From Marinilabilia salmonicolor JCM 21150 (GTDB lineage: Bacteria > Bacteroidota > Bacteroidia > Bacteroidales > Marinilabiliaceae), in assembly GCF_000259075.1 (NCBI RefSeq), contig NZ_AJKI01000036.1, positions 1-53,670 of the forward strand: a stretch of 53,670 nt of DNA. Direction: 5' to 3'. The position numbers and the translations under genes are program-made. Below the pieces are notes generated by a model that made no database searches, was not told where the DNA came from, and worked only from the letters and a program-made list of their open reading frames with translations. Positions 9,084 through 18,538 of this stretch are shown here, one piece after another; position 1 is the first letter of the stretch; every line of letters starts with the position of its first letter.

Positions 9084-10484
9084 ATGAAGCATATAATTAA
9101 TCATACAAAAAAAATCACTGCCTTTGTTTTTGGGGCAATGATTTTCTTGTCAGGTTGCTCTGAGTCTGAACTTGATAAAGACTGGGACGTTAAACTTTTT
9201 GAGCCGGGGACAATTGATGCAACTGCATCTTCCACCTCTATATCTTATGGTGAATCGATCACTTTTACTGACATGTCAACTAAAGTTTACGATCGTTCAT
9301 GGACATTTGAGACCGGAGATCCGGCAACATCTACCGATTCAGTGGTGTCGGTTACCTTCCCTATAGGAGGAAGTCATAAAGCCATCTTAAGTGTTACTCA
9401 TATTGATAATACCATCCAAACAAAGGAATTTACTATCGAAGTAGAAGGACCTGCAATTTCTCAGTGGCCTTTTGGGGATGAGCCCATTGCAATTCCCGGA
9501 GTTATTGAGGCTGAAGATTATGATAATGGAGGAGAAGGATTTGCCTATCATGATACAGAAGCTGAAAACCAGGCAGGCGGAGACTATCGTCCGGATGACG
9601 GCATCGACATTGAAGTGGGTGATACCAGAACAAACATTGGTTACTCCAACGAAGGCGAGTGGATAGAGTACACTGTGAATGTTGCGAATGCAGGAGTTTA
9701 TGATTTCGACTTTACAGTGGCTTCAGGAAGTAGTGATGGCGGAAGTTCGCTGAAAATTCAGCTGGTAGGTGAAGATGATACAATCACAGATCTTGGTGAG
9801 ACTGGTGATTTTGAAAACACAGGTGGCTGGGGTGAATATACCAGTTTGGTTGTTGAAGGTATAGAACTTGAGTCTGGCGAACAAGTCCTTCGTTTGTACT
9901 ACACCGGTGGTGGAGTCAACCTGGACAAAGTAGAAGTGACAGCACAGTCAATTATTGAGAAGTACGGAATTTATACCGAAGGGTCAACCATTGGGTCTGT
10001 AGGGCCTGTAGTTCCTGAATTAAATAATGGCTTTACATATGAGTTTACTGATGATGCAGCTGAAGGATCTGAAGCCGTTGCATTTATCTTCGATGGTGTT
10101 GATACCTGGGGTGTAATGGCAGCAATGCGTCAGTCAGACGATGACGGTGCAACTTTCAACAATGTGGATATTTCTGCATATGCTGATGGATTCTATAACA
10201 TTAGTTTGAAAACCACTTGCACCAAGGCGATGAATTTACGTCTTCAGGGTGGAGGTGTCAATGGTTATGTGACTTTGGACGATGCCGTAAAAAAATATGG
10301 ATTTGAAAGAGATGGTAATTGGCACTCTCTAAAAATACCTGTTTCCGATTTTGCTGACGGGGGAGAAACTCCTGACTTAGCAGATATCTCACATTTACTT
10401 GTTTTGAGAAGTAATGCCGGAGATGTTTTAGCTGGTGATGACTGGGATTGGTATGTAGATGACATTTATCTGACCATGGAATAA
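9084..10484 (+). CDS. Surface glycan-binding lipoprotein, PKD + CBM6 + C-terminal carbohydrate-binding-like domain
   Basis: Occupies the place of SusE/SusF-type surface glycan-binding proteins, right after susD. Signal peptide with lipobox FLSGC (Cys25). Residues about 35-122 look like a PKD domain (SWTFETGDPATSTDSV). About 122-290 is a CBM6 (IPGVIEAEDYDNGG, GYSNEGEWIEYTV, GGVNLDKVEV). About 292-466 is a beta-rich domain resembling CBM11 or the C-terminal domain of ExoP-like beta-glucanases (DWDWYVDDIYL). No catalytic domain is visible. CBM6 binds beta-glucan, xylan or agarose-type chains, so it narrows but does not fix the substrate. It is followed by a strong terminator. Confidence 0.82.
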   Translation: MKHIINHTKKITAFVFGAMIFLSGCSESELDKDWDVKLFEPGTIDATASSTSISYGESITFTDMSTKVYDRSWTFETGDPATSTDSVVSVTFPIGGSHKAILSVTHIDNTIQTKEFTIEVEGPAISQWPFGDEPIAIPGVIEAEDYDNGGEGFAYHDTEAENQAGGDYRPDDGIDIEVGDTRTNIGYSNEGEWIEYTVNVANAGVYDFDFTVASGSSDGGSSLKIQLVGEDDTITDLGETGDFENTGGWGEYTSLVVEGIELESGEQVLRLYYTGGGVNLDKVEVTAQSIIEKYGIYTEGSTIGSVGPVVPELNNGFTYEFTDDAAEGSEAVAFIFDGVDTWGVMAAMRQSDDDGATFNNVDISAYADGFYNISLKTTCTKAMNLRLQGGGVNGYVTLDDAVKKYGFERDGNWHSLKIPVSDFADGGETPDLADISHLLVLRSNAGDVLAGDDWDWYVDDIYLTME

Positions 10485-10528
10485 CAAGATGGCGGTTTGC
10501 TGAATGGCAGATCGTGGAATCAGGAATG

Positions 10529-10571
10529 AGTAATAACCTGGTTTAATAATCAGGTTATTACTTCTTTTCTT
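10529..10571 (+). terminator. Rho-independent terminator after the surface glycan-binding protein gene
   Basis: A perfect 12-bp stem, AGTAATAACCTG (10529-10540) with CAGGTTATTACT (10551-10562), loop of 10, then a T-rich tail. It probably separates susC-susD-binding protein from the enzyme genes. The stem core TAACCTG...CAGGTTA equals the ends of the fold-back repeat family at 18372, 31686 and 35031, so it may be a minimal relic of that family. Confidence 0.75.
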
Positions 10572-10583
10572 AAAAAATTAGTT

Positions 10584-11717
10584 ATGAAGTATATTGTAAA
10601 TCTTGTTGTTTTACTCTTTGTCCTTTTTCAGACCAGTGGGTGTGGTGTTTCATCTGAAAGCAAAACTACGCAAAAAACCTGTTCAGAGTTTACGATTCAA
10701 CGAGGAGTTAATCTGAGTCACTGGCTTTCTCAAACAGACCGGAAAGGCGATGAGAGGGCCTCTTTTATGAATGAGGAAGATTTTAAGAAAATAGCCGGCT
10801 TTGGTTATGATCATGTCCGCTTACCTATGGATGAAGTGCATTTGTGGGATGAAGAGGGTGTTAAAGATACCGCTGCCTTTGAATTAGTGCATAATGCCAT
10901 TAAATGGAGTAAAGAAAACGGATTGAGAATTATTGCAGATCTTCATGTGGTACGTTCCCATTACTTCAATGCTGATGTAAGACCCTTGTGGAATGATCCT
11001 GAAGCTCAGGATGATTTTGTTGATATGTGGATGCAAATATCCAACGAGTTAAGTGATTACCCCAATGATTTACTTGCTTACGAATTGCTGAATGAGGCTG
11101 TGGCTGATGATTCGGAAGACTGGAACAATCTTGTAGCAAAAACAATGACAGCTCTGAGGAAAAAAGAGCCCAACAGAATGGTCGTTATTGGTTCTAACCG
11201 CTGGCAATCTGTGAATACCTTCGATGAACTCAAAATTCCGGAGAATGATTCGTGTATTATTTTGAGCTTTCATTTTTACAGCCCTCATGTTTTCACGCAC
11301 TACCAGGCTCCCTGGAGTTCAAAGGTAGGATTTTATGACGGACCGGTTCACTATCCCGGGCATCCGATTCATGAAGAGGATCTTGCCGGTTATGACTCTT
11401 CACAGATTAAGAGTCTTACTGCCGATGATGCCTTTTACAACCGGGAATATTTAGAAGAGCGTATTCAGGAGCCCATCGAATTTGCAAAGAAACGAGGACT
11501 TCAACTTTATTGCGGTGAATTTGGATGCTATCCCACAACTCCTCTGGAAGACAGGGTTCAGTGGTATTCAGATGTGACTGCCGTTTTTGAAAAAAATGAC
11601 ATAGCCTGGGCCAATTGGGATTACAAAGGAGGATTTGGTGTTGTTGATGGAGAGACGGGTGAACCCCGCATAAAAATACTAAATGCCTTAACAGGGTATA
11701 AAGAGAAAGATAATTAG
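10584..11717 (+). CDS. GH5-family glycoside hydrolase (lipoprotein)
   Basis: Clan GH-A retaining beta-glycosidase, probably an endo-acting beta-glucanase or beta-mannanase. Signal peptide with lipobox QTSGC (Cys20). The catalytic barrel runs from RGVNLSHWLSQ to the C-terminus; acid/base E171 lies in ELLNEA and nucleophile E312 in CGEFGCYP. The usual NEP is NEA here, a tolerated variation. HVRLPMDE, IIADLHV and SFHFYSPHVF are the expected strand motifs. Length 377 aa matches a bare GH5 module without a CBM. It is the first enzyme gene after the terminator at 10529. Subfamily cannot be assigned by eye. Confidence 0.88.
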   Translation: MKYIVNLVVLLFVLFQTSGCGVSSESKTTQKTCSEFTIQRGVNLSHWLSQTDRKGDERASFMNEEDFKKIAGFGYDHVRLPMDEVHLWDEEGVKDTAAFELVHNAIKWSKENGLRIIADLHVVRSHYFNADVRPLWNDPEAQDDFVDMWMQISNELSDYPNDLLAYELLNEAVADDSEDWNNLVAKTMTALRKKEPNRMVVIGSNRWQSVNTFDELKIPENDSCIILSFHFYSPHVFTHYQAPWSSKVGFYDGPVHYPGHPIHEEDLAGYDSSQIKSLTADDAFYNREYLEERIQEPIEFAKKRGLQLYCGEFGCYPTTPLEDRVQWYSDVTAVFEKNDIAWANWDYKGGFGVVDGETGEPRIKILNALTGYKEKDN

Positions 11718-11850
11718 GTTCATGTACCGCAGATTTTAACATGATTTGATGATTTTGAGGCAGGATATTCCTGCTTCAAAATCTATCATAAACAGGAATG
11801 CTGAGTGGGGAATGGTTTTTTTAGTCTAACTCAATCGAAATTATAATATT

Positions 11851-11993
11851 ATGAAACGAACATGAACTTTTTTAATCAAAAGTTCGCCAAAGGCAATGAT
11901 TAAAAGAAGTTCATGTGAGAGCGGAGCGGTTCCATACGTTCTCAAATTTAGAATTAAGCTATGGAAATAATTATAAATTTTAAACGTATGAAA
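11851..11993 (+). repeat. Start-codon hairpin repeat, copy 1 (long form)
   Basis: Begins ATGAAACGAACATG and ends ATGAAA. Two stems are visible. CATGAACTTTTTTAATCA (11861-11878) pairs with TGATTAAAAGAAGTTCATG (11897-11915). TTCCATACGTT (11930-11940) pairs with AACGTATGAAA (11983-11993). The right arm of the second stem contains the ATG (11988) of the next gene. Nearly the same sequence recurs at 22714-22866; shorter relatives lie at 16920, 22861 and 33834. Confidence 0.8.
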
Positions 11994-14315
11994 TTTATCC
12001 ATTTTTTTTGGATTTTTGGTCTGTGTGCTTTTAGCGCGAATGCGCAGCAAATAAGTCCCAATCTGGTAGGAACCAATGCCTGGTATACCGACCCGAGTGA
12101 GGAGGTATGGAATCTTACTGCGGAGTCCGGTGTACAATCGATCCGGATAGGAGGCCATTCTTTCGATGATAATGTACCTTCCAAGGCTGACCTTTTAAGT
12201 TGGGTGAAAAAGATTCAGGCTATGGGGGCTGAACCTATTCTACAGGTTTCGCAGTATGAATCTCCTGAACAAGCTGCAGAGCTGGTACGGTTTTTTAATA
12301 TTGAAAGCAGTGACGAAATTGCCCCGATAAAATATTGGAACATAGGAAATGAGCCCTGGTTGCAAAATGGCAAACCAGAACTGTCAACTGTTGGCGGTAT
12401 GGTTGAAACCTATTTTAAGCCCCGGGCAGAAGCCATGAAAGAGGTGGATCCTTCCATTAAAATATATGGACCCGATTTGTGCTATTATATAGAGGAAGCT
12501 GTCAATGACCTTTTTGGCGGAGATAACGATATAGCAGGGAAAATTCCCGGTAAAGATTATTATTACTGCGATGGGATATCATGGCATCGTTATCCGCAGG
12601 ATGATAATATCAACCTGGCTTATGAAGGAATTGAAGACTTCAAGGATGCTATCATAAAGACTAAACAAAAAGTTGATCAAATAAATGCCGACTACAATCG
12701 TACCGGTGATGATGCCTTGCAATGGGGAATTGGAGAATATAATGCCAAAGGCGGTTCGGTCGTTCATTCCTGGGAAAACGGCCAGATGTTTGGCGGAGTT
12801 CTTGGCCTGTGCATGAAGTATGAAGCTAATTATGCTACCAGTTGGAGTATGTTTGAGAATGGCGGAAATTGGCAGGGGACAGATTTTAGCTTTATTGATG
12901 GAGAGAATATGACTCCGAGAGCATCCTACAGACACATGGAGTTTGTTGCTAAATATTTTAAAGGACAATATGTTGATGGTCTGTCATCCAGTAATGATTT
13001 TGTGGTGTATGGTGCTCAAAACGAAGAGCAAACTGCCGTAATGGTCATGCATCGGGCAGAGGGTGAAGCAAAAGAGTATTCTCTTCATTTGAATAATACC
13101 ACCTCGACTGGTGGAGCTTATGAATTAAATGTGGATGCAGGACTAACTGACAGCTATTCAGATATCATTGCTCCCCGGGCTACCCAGGTAATGATTTTCA
13201 GAGGCGATTCAATTATCAAAATAAATTATACAAGTGATGATTTTGATAGGGAATTGGCTCCTGTTTATTCTTCATTTAAAGTAGCTTCAGAAGTGCCTGC
13301 GAGCCCTGCTAACTTAGAATCCAATCCTGTCTCTTTTAATTCAATTGAATTAAACTGGATCGACCAATCGGAATATGAACAGGGTTTTTTGCTTGAAAGA
13401 GAAGGGATCAATGGATTTGAACTGCTAACTGTGTTGCCCCCTAATTCTACCTCCTATTCTGATATAGAGCTGGAATCTGAAACTTCTTATAGCTATAGGA
13501 TCAGAGCATATAATTCATTGGGGAAATCTGAATACACCGCGGTTACGTCTTCGATGACTCCTGAACCGCCGGCTTCTGTGGCATACAATGGCCCTCATGC
13601 TATTCCCGGAACCATTCAGGCTGAAGATTTTAATGATAATGAAGCAGGTGTCGGATATCAGGACGAAGATAATGAGTTAAATAAAGGAGAAGAATACCGT
13701 GAAACAGGTGTTGATGTTCAATCCCGTTCTCAGGGTGGTTTTAATGTTGGGTATATAAATGAAGGTGAATGGTTGAAATATTTGATTGCGGATGTTACAC
13801 CTGATACTTATGATGTCTCATTTAGTATAGCCAGTGACAACACTACTGCTGAAAAACGAATTGATTTGTCATTGGGAGGCAATATTGTGGGCAGTGTAGA
13901 ACCTTACTCTACGGGGGACTGGCAGGAATGGGAAACCATTACGCTTGAAAATGTTGAAATTGCAAGTGCGGAACCCATAGAAATGCGTCTGGACTTTTAT
14001 GGGGGAAGTTTTAATCTTGACTGGATTTCATTTGTCAAGACCGGGGATACTTCAAGCCATGATATGCTTTTTGATCGTATGGTTAATGCTGTTTACAATC
14101 GTCGTACCCGGTCTATTCTAATAGAGGCCAATCAGGATTTGGGTAAATCTGTGATTAGTGTAATAAACATGAACGGGCAGCCTATTTATAAATCAAAATA
14201 TTCAGGAAGGGAACAAAAGGAAATAAGCACCTCCGATTGGGCGTGTGGTATTTATCTTGTCTCTGTTGCCAGTCAAACCGGGCAGTTGACCCGGAAATTC
14301 CAAATCACTCATTAA
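11988..14315 (+). CDS. Secreted clan GH-A glycosidase with FN3, CBM6 and T9SS sorting domain
   Basis: Modular secreted enzyme. The ATG at 11988 precedes a good signal peptide (MKFIHFFWIF...NAQQ). Residues about 22-430 form a GH39/51/79-like (beta/alpha)8 module with acid/base E122 (GNEPW) and probable nucleophile E250 (GIGEYN), 128 residues apart. FN3 follows (about 437-525), then CBM6 (about 534-685; IPGTIQAEDFNDNE, GYINEGEWLKY, GGSFNLDWISF), then a T9SS type A C-terminal domain (about 700-776; GIYLVSVAS, TRKFQI). The T9SS tail predicts export and surface anchoring or release. Its catalytic module is paralogous to the product of 26598-27935. I cannot name the GH family with certainty. The start codon lies inside the repeat hairpin. 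Confidence 0.82.
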   Translation: MKFIHFFWIFGLCAFSANAQQISPNLVGTNAWYTDPSEEVWNLTAESGVQSIRIGGHSFDDNVPSKADLLSWVKKIQAMGAEPILQVSQYESPEQAAELVRFFNIESSDEIAPIKYWNIGNEPWLQNGKPELSTVGGMVETYFKPRAEAMKEVDPSIKIYGPDLCYYIEEAVNDLFGGDNDIAGKIPGKDYYYCDGISWHRYPQDDNINLAYEGIEDFKDAIIKTKQKVDQINADYNRTGDDALQWGIGEYNAKGGSVVHSWENGQMFGGVLGLCMKYEANYATSWSMFENGGNWQGTDFSFIDGENMTPRASYRHMEFVAKYFKGQYVDGLSSSNDFVVYGAQNEEQTAVMVMHRAEGEAKEYSLHLNNTTSTGGAYELNVDAGLTDSYSDIIAPRATQVMIFRGDSIIKINYTSDDFDRELAPVYSSFKVASEVPASPANLESNPVSFNSIELNWIDQSEYEQGFLLEREGINGFELLTVLPPNSTSYSDIELESETSYSYRIRAYNSLGKSEYTAVTSSMTPEPPASVAYNGPHAIPGTIQAEDFNDNEAGVGYQDEDNELNKGEEYRETGVDVQSRSQGGFNVGYINEGEWLKYLIADVTPDTYDVSFSIASDNTTAEKRIDLSLGGNIVGSVEPYSTGDWQEWETITLENVEIASAEPIEMRLDFYGGSFNLDWISFVKTGDTSSHDMLFDRMVNAVYNRRTRSILIEANQDLGKSVISVINMNGQPIYKSKYSGREQKEISTSDWACGIYLVSVASQTGQLTRKFQITH

Positions 14316-14363
14316 GGATTAGTGAGAAACCGGGAAAGGAAAGAAAAATTTAAGAAATACACA

Positions 14364-16913
14364 ATGAAGATGAAGAAATCAGATATTGTCAGCGTCAAGT
14401 TTAAATTTGAATCATTTTTATTGCCTTCTATAATGGTGCTTCTTTCTGTGTGCTCCTGGGGATGCACTCCCGAAATGGTTGAAACCGAAGATGCTCTTGA
14501 GCAAAGATTGGATACTATTCTGGGATCTATGAGTATGCAGGAAAAAATTGAACAGCTATATTACAAAACTGATGGCAATGAGCGTCTCGGAATCCCCCAG
14601 TTTACTGGTAGCGATGGTCCACATGGAATTGGAAACGGGGCCAAAGGATTTTCTTCTTTCCCGGTCACTATAGGTATGGCAGCCACCTGGGATCCGGCAT
14701 TAATTACACGAGTAGGGCGGGCTATTGCCCTGGAGCAGGCTGCCCGTGGTCGTGATCGCATTGCCGGTCCTACTCTTGATTTACTGATAGATCCACGTAT
14801 AGGTCGTGCGCCTGAAACCATTGGGGAAGATCCTTTTTTAGGAGGCAGGATCTCAGAGGCCTTTGTGAAGGGACAAAACACGACTTCTGTTTTTGGAACC
14901 ATCAAACACTACAACCTAAATACTTACGAAACCAATCGCAGAACCAATAATTACCTTAGTGATCAACGAAGCCTGGTGGAATTTTGGGGGTATCATTGGA
15001 AAAGAACCATTCAAGCCGGAGGTGCATTATCTGTGATGTGTGCCTACAACTGGGTGAATGGTGATAAATGCGCCGAAAATAAATTTTTGATTAAGGACGT
15101 GCTCCGTGATCACTGGGGCTTTGATTATTATACTATGTGCGACTGGGGTGGATTTAGTGATACTCAGAAAGCACTGAATGCTGAACTTGATTTTTGTGAA
15201 GGCAACGATCTGTATATTAAAGAGCTTCCAGAAGGGGTTGAGAGCGGCCGGTTTGACAGCAGCTTGGTTAATCGTGCTAGCCGAAATGTCTTGCGAACTA
15301 AAGTTGTCTCGGGCATGATTGATGGAAAGCCGATCACGCCTAAGCGTGTTATTGATAGCGAGGAACATCGTGAGTTGGTTTATGAGAGTGGGTTAAAAAG
15401 TCTGGTTCTTCTTAAAAATGAAGAGAACATTTTACCATTCAACAAAAATGAGCTTAAATCAGTAGCCGTGATCGGACCCAATGCAGGAGTACTACCCCTT
15501 GACGGACATAGTAGTTCCAATGTTTTACCTTCCTACCGTATTCCTGTGGAAAAGGCATTGAAAGATATGCTTGGTGATGAGCGCATCAACTACAGTAAAG
15601 GATGTAATATCAATAGTCGGGATGAAAATAAATTTGATGAAGCCATTGAAGCAGCAAAAATCTCTGAATATGTGGTGTTTGTTGCCGGACTTGATAGTAC
15701 TCTCGAGGGCGAAGGTTATTTTCTGAATAAGGAGGCCGACGAAAAAGGGGGAGGAGCCATTACACGCCCCGACAGGGCCAATGGGACTGTAGTATTACCC
15801 GATGCTCAAATTGACTTGATTAAAGAACTCGCAAAGGTTAACCCTAATATCATTTTGGTGGTGATTTCAGGAGGCCCTTGTAGTGTTACCCCTGTCATTA
15901 ATGATATTAAAGGATTGGTTTATGCATTTTATCCTGGTCAGGAGGCTGGAAGAGCCATCGTCGATGTATTGATGGGGAACTATAATCCATCCGGAAAATT
16001 ACCTGCCTCCATTCCTAAAGACGATAGTCAGATAATTCCAATAAGTACGGATTTCCGCAATATGGTTTACAAAGGAGTAGGCTATCGATGGTTCGATTCC
16101 CAAAATATTGAGCCAGAATTCGCATTTGGTGCCGGCTTGAGTTATACCTCTTTTGAGTACAGCAATATCAGTCTTAATAATGCAGATGCCAATGTTGGAG
16201 ATTTAGTAGAAGTAACATTTGATTTGAAAAATACCGGGGAAATTCCCGGCGAGGAAGTTGCTCAACTTTATCTTTCAACTGGTGAAATATCGCCAAATAT
16301 CCCAATGCCTGAAAAACAATTGCGGAATTTTAAAAAGATACAATTGAGCCCTGGTGAAACCAAATCTGTAACTTTTACGCTTACTCCGGAAGATTTTTAT
16401 GTTTACAATCAGGAATCAGGTGCTTACCAGGTGCCTTCAGGGGTGTTTTTTGTCGAGGTTGGTGGCGCTTCGGATTACTTGCCTTTAAAAAGTGAGTTCT
16501 TTTTAAAGGCAGCTAATGATCAGCCTGATCTTACCGTGAGTAACATTCGTACCATGCCAGCTTACCCCAAAGAAGGGGATGAAGTGGTATTTATGGCATC
16601 TCTGATCAATAATGGCACCGGTGCTACTAAAAATGGCGAGGGACATCTTATCCGGTTTTATGTAGATGACAAAGAAGTGGCTCGTTATTATTCAAAATCC
16701 ATTTCAATTCCTGTGGGAGGGATGAAACAGGCTTGTGCCCAGGGAGTGCAAGGAATAAACTGGAAGGCAGTTAATGGAGATTCTAACATAACAGCACGTG
16801 TTGAGCTGGTTAATGTCGATGAGTTAAATATTAGTAATAATTCTTGTCAGGGATTATTAAAGGTCCCGGATGGAAGGGTTATTCCTTCTGAAATCGCTGA
16901 ATTAATAAAATAA
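14364..16913 (+). CDS. GH3 beta-glycosidase with C-terminal CARDB-like domain (lipoprotein)
   Basis: Exo-acting retaining beta-glycosidase, most often a beta-glucosidase. The ATG at 14364 gives a signal peptide ending in a Cys (LSVCSWGC, Cys30 or Cys34); the frame extends to a GTG at 14322, but that leader is highly charged. The N-terminal barrel carries DGPHG, IKHY and nucleophile D260 in MCDWGG; the usual SDW is CDW. A second alpha/beta domain follows, then the FN3-like domain (GEEVAQLYLS). The last 120 or so residues resemble a CARDB adhesion domain (DLTVSNIRTMPAYPKEGDEV), unusual in GH3. At 849 aa it is longer than a plain GH3. It lies 48 bases after the previous gene. Confidence 0.9.
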   Translation: MKMKKSDIVSVKFKFESFLLPSIMVLLSVCSWGCTPEMVETEDALEQRLDTILGSMSMQEKIEQLYYKTDGNERLGIPQFTGSDGPHGIGNGAKGFSSFPVTIGMAATWDPALITRVGRAIALEQAARGRDRIAGPTLDLLIDPRIGRAPETIGEDPFLGGRISEAFVKGQNTTSVFGTIKHYNLNTYETNRRTNNYLSDQRSLVEFWGYHWKRTIQAGGALSVMCAYNWVNGDKCAENKFLIKDVLRDHWGFDYYTMCDWGGFSDTQKALNAELDFCEGNDLYIKELPEGVESGRFDSSLVNRASRNVLRTKVVSGMIDGKPITPKRVIDSEEHRELVYESGLKSLVLLKNEENILPFNKNELKSVAVIGPNAGVLPLDGHSSSNVLPSYRIPVEKALKDMLGDERINYSKGCNINSRDENKFDEAIEAAKISEYVVFVAGLDSTLEGEGYFLNKEADEKGGGAITRPDRANGTVVLPDAQIDLIKELAKVNPNIILVVISGGPCSVTPVINDIKGLVYAFYPGQEAGRAIVDVLMGNYNPSGKLPASIPKDDSQIIPISTDFRNMVYKGVGYRWFDSQNIEPEFAFGAGLSYTSFEYSNISLNNADANVGDLVEVTFDLKNTGEIPGEEVAQLYLSTGEISPNIPMPEKQLRNFKKIQLSPGETKSVTFTLTPEDFYVYNQESGAYQVPSGVFFVEVGGASDYLPLKSEFFLKAANDQPDLTVSNIRTMPAYPKEGDEVVFMASLINNGTGATKNGEGHLIRFYVDDKEVARYYSKSISIPVGGMKQACAQGVQGINWKAVNGDSNITARVELVNVDELNISNNSCQGLLKVPDGRVIPSEIAELIK

Positions 16914-16919
16914 TTACCA

Positions 16920-17030
16920 ATGAAACGAGCATGGAGCTTTGATTTTTCAAATCAGCCACAAAAGGGCATGTATAAAAGAATCGCGAGTTCCATCAGACCA
17001 ATGACTTAGATTAATTTTATACTGATGAAA
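16920..17030 (+). repeat. Start-codon hairpin repeat, copy 2 (short form)
   Basis: Begins ATGAAACGAGCATG and ends ATGAAA. TTCCATCAG (16988-16996) pairs with CTGATGAAA (17022-17030); the right arm holds the ATG (17025) of the next gene. The arm sequence differs from copy 1 (ACG/CGT becomes CAG/CTG) with pairing kept. A short reading frame from the first ATG starts MKRAW and contains MYK and SSIRP, as in copy 5. Confidence 0.8.
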
Positions 17031-18314
17031 TATTTTAGGTTTACAGAGATATATAAGTTTTTAACTTCCGGATTGGGGGTTTTTATTTTATTATTTGTTA
17101 ACCTGGATTTTGTTCAGGCAAGGAATTTGGATGGCTCCATTGCGCAGGCTCTTCAAAATGACCGGGGGCTGAATGTGTACTGGGATTGTTCTTTTTGTGA
17201 CATTGATTATATAAAAAGGGAAATAAATTATGTCAATTATGTTCGCGATCGAAAAGATGCCGATGTGCATGTGATGGTAACCCTTGAGGGTGCAGCTAAC
17301 CGTGGTGACCGGTATTCCGTTTTTTTGTTTGGCCAAAAGAGGTACCAAATTTTGCAGGATACTTTGAGATTTAATGTTAGCGCGGATGCGAGTGAAGATA
17401 TGAAGCGTGAAAAAATCCTTCATGCATTGAGGAGTGGTTTAACTCCATATCTAAATAAAACCTCTCTTTGGGAAAGTCAAACCATCAAATTCGTAAGTCC
17501 TGCAACTCCAACACTGCCTGAAAAAGATAACTGGAATAACTGGATTTTTAAAATTTCCGCAGATGGAGATTTTGACCTCGAGGAATCAAAAGAGAAATAT
17601 GAATTTGGAGGCGAGATTGAGGCGAATAAAGTTACGGAAAAGATAAAACTTGAACTGGATCTTGAGGCTGATTATGAAAGGGAAGTTTTCGATATTAACT
17701 CCGAGACTGTTGTCAGTATTCATAAGACCTATGATTTTGATGGTTTATGGGTGAGCAGTCTTTCGCAACACTGGTCTGTTGGAGGTTTTGCCGGTTTTCG
17801 GTCATCGAAATATGATAATCTGGATCAGTCTTACCGTTTGTCACCTGCTATTGAATTTAGCGTTTTTCCTTACAAGGAGGCTTCAACAAGTCAGCTGACA
17901 GTTTTATACAAGCCCGAATATGTGTATAATGAATATCAGGATTCAACAATTTTTGGAAAAACGGAAGAAAACCTTGCTCGTCAAAGCCTGGCGTTGGATT
18001 ATGAAGTAAGAAGAAAATGGGGCACTGTGGATTTAAGTATGGATTTGCTCCATTATTTCCATGATTTTTCGAAAAACCGTATGAGTTTCAGGTCTTCAAT
18101 AAATGTAAATATTATCAAAGGGTTGAGTGTCTATTTCAATGCCGGGGCTTCCTTTATTCATGACCAGTTAGCTCTGCGAAAAGGAGATGCAACAACGGAA
18201 GAGGTGCTGACACAACAAAAGGAATTGGCGACAAATTTTGAGTATTATTCAAATATTGGCATCAGCTACACCTTTGGGTCTATGTTTAATAATATTGTTA
18301 ATCCAAGATTTTAA
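17025..18314 (+). CDS. Unrecognised exported protein, probable outer-membrane beta-barrel
   Basis: I do not recognise a named family. The N-terminus has a hydrophobic signal segment (about 14-32, GLGVFILLFV...VQA). Residues about 33-150 form an alternating soluble domain with a CxxC pair (WDCSFCDID) and a pattern like a periplasmic nucleotide- or sugar-free sensor domain. From about 160 to the end, alternating polar/hydrophobic strands (ISADGDFDLEES, GGFAGFRSSKYDN, LSVYFNAGASF) and a terminal NPRF suggest an outer-membrane beta-barrel. It sits between glycosidase genes, with a repeat hairpin over its start codon. A role in export or uptake at this locus is possible but not shown. Confidence 0.6.
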   Translation: MKYFRFTEIYKFLTSGLGVFILLFVNLDFVQARNLDGSIAQALQNDRGLNVYWDCSFCDIDYIKREINYVNYVRDRKDADVHVMVTLEGAANRGDRYSVFLFGQKRYQILQDTLRFNVSADASEDMKREKILHALRSGLTPYLNKTSLWESQTIKFVSPATPTLPEKDNWNNWIFKISADGDFDLEESKEKYEFGGEIEANKVTEKIKLELDLEADYEREVFDINSETVVSIHKTYDFDGLWVSSLSQHWSVGGFAGFRSSKYDNLDQSYRLSPAIEFSVFPYKEASTSQLTVLYKPEYVYNEYQDSTIFGKTEENLARQSLALDYEVRRKWGTVDLSMDLLHYFHDFSKNRMSFRSSINVNIIKGLSVYFNAGASFIHDQLALRKGDATTEEVLTQQKELATNFEYYSNIGISYTFGSMFNNIVNPRF

Positions 18315-18371
18315 CGATCAGGTTTTGGATAATAGTTTTTCCGGCAGGAAGAATGGATTAATCGGAATTTC

Positions 18372-18438
18372 TTTAGCCTGGTTTATTTATAAGGTCGTTG
18401 AACATTGTAATAGATAATTTATGAATAATCCAGGTTAG
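18372..18438. repeat. Fold-back repeat family A, copy A1 (internally deleted)
   Basis: Left end TTTAGCCTGGTTTAT and right end ATAATCCAGGTTAGA are imperfect inverted repeats (12 of 15). The right half (GTTGAACATTGTAATAGATAA) matches that of copies A2 and A3, so this 67-base copy is an internal-deletion derivative. It occupies part of the 224-base gap before the GH2 gene; nothing else is recognisable there. Confidence 0.65.
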
Positions 18439-18538
18439 ATAAAAAAAGAAATGTAATAATATAGAAATGTGCTGATTAATAATGAGAAGGTAGATTTTAA
18501 AAAAAGATTGTAAAACCGTTTTTGAAAAATAGAAGAAC

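Noticed and set aside
11841-12184. Minus-strand open frames with a LILNLRTYGTAPL-like stretch, repeated at 22735-22926
   Set aside because: They lie inside the long-form repeat copies. The shared peptide reflects nucleotide identity of the repeats, not a gene.
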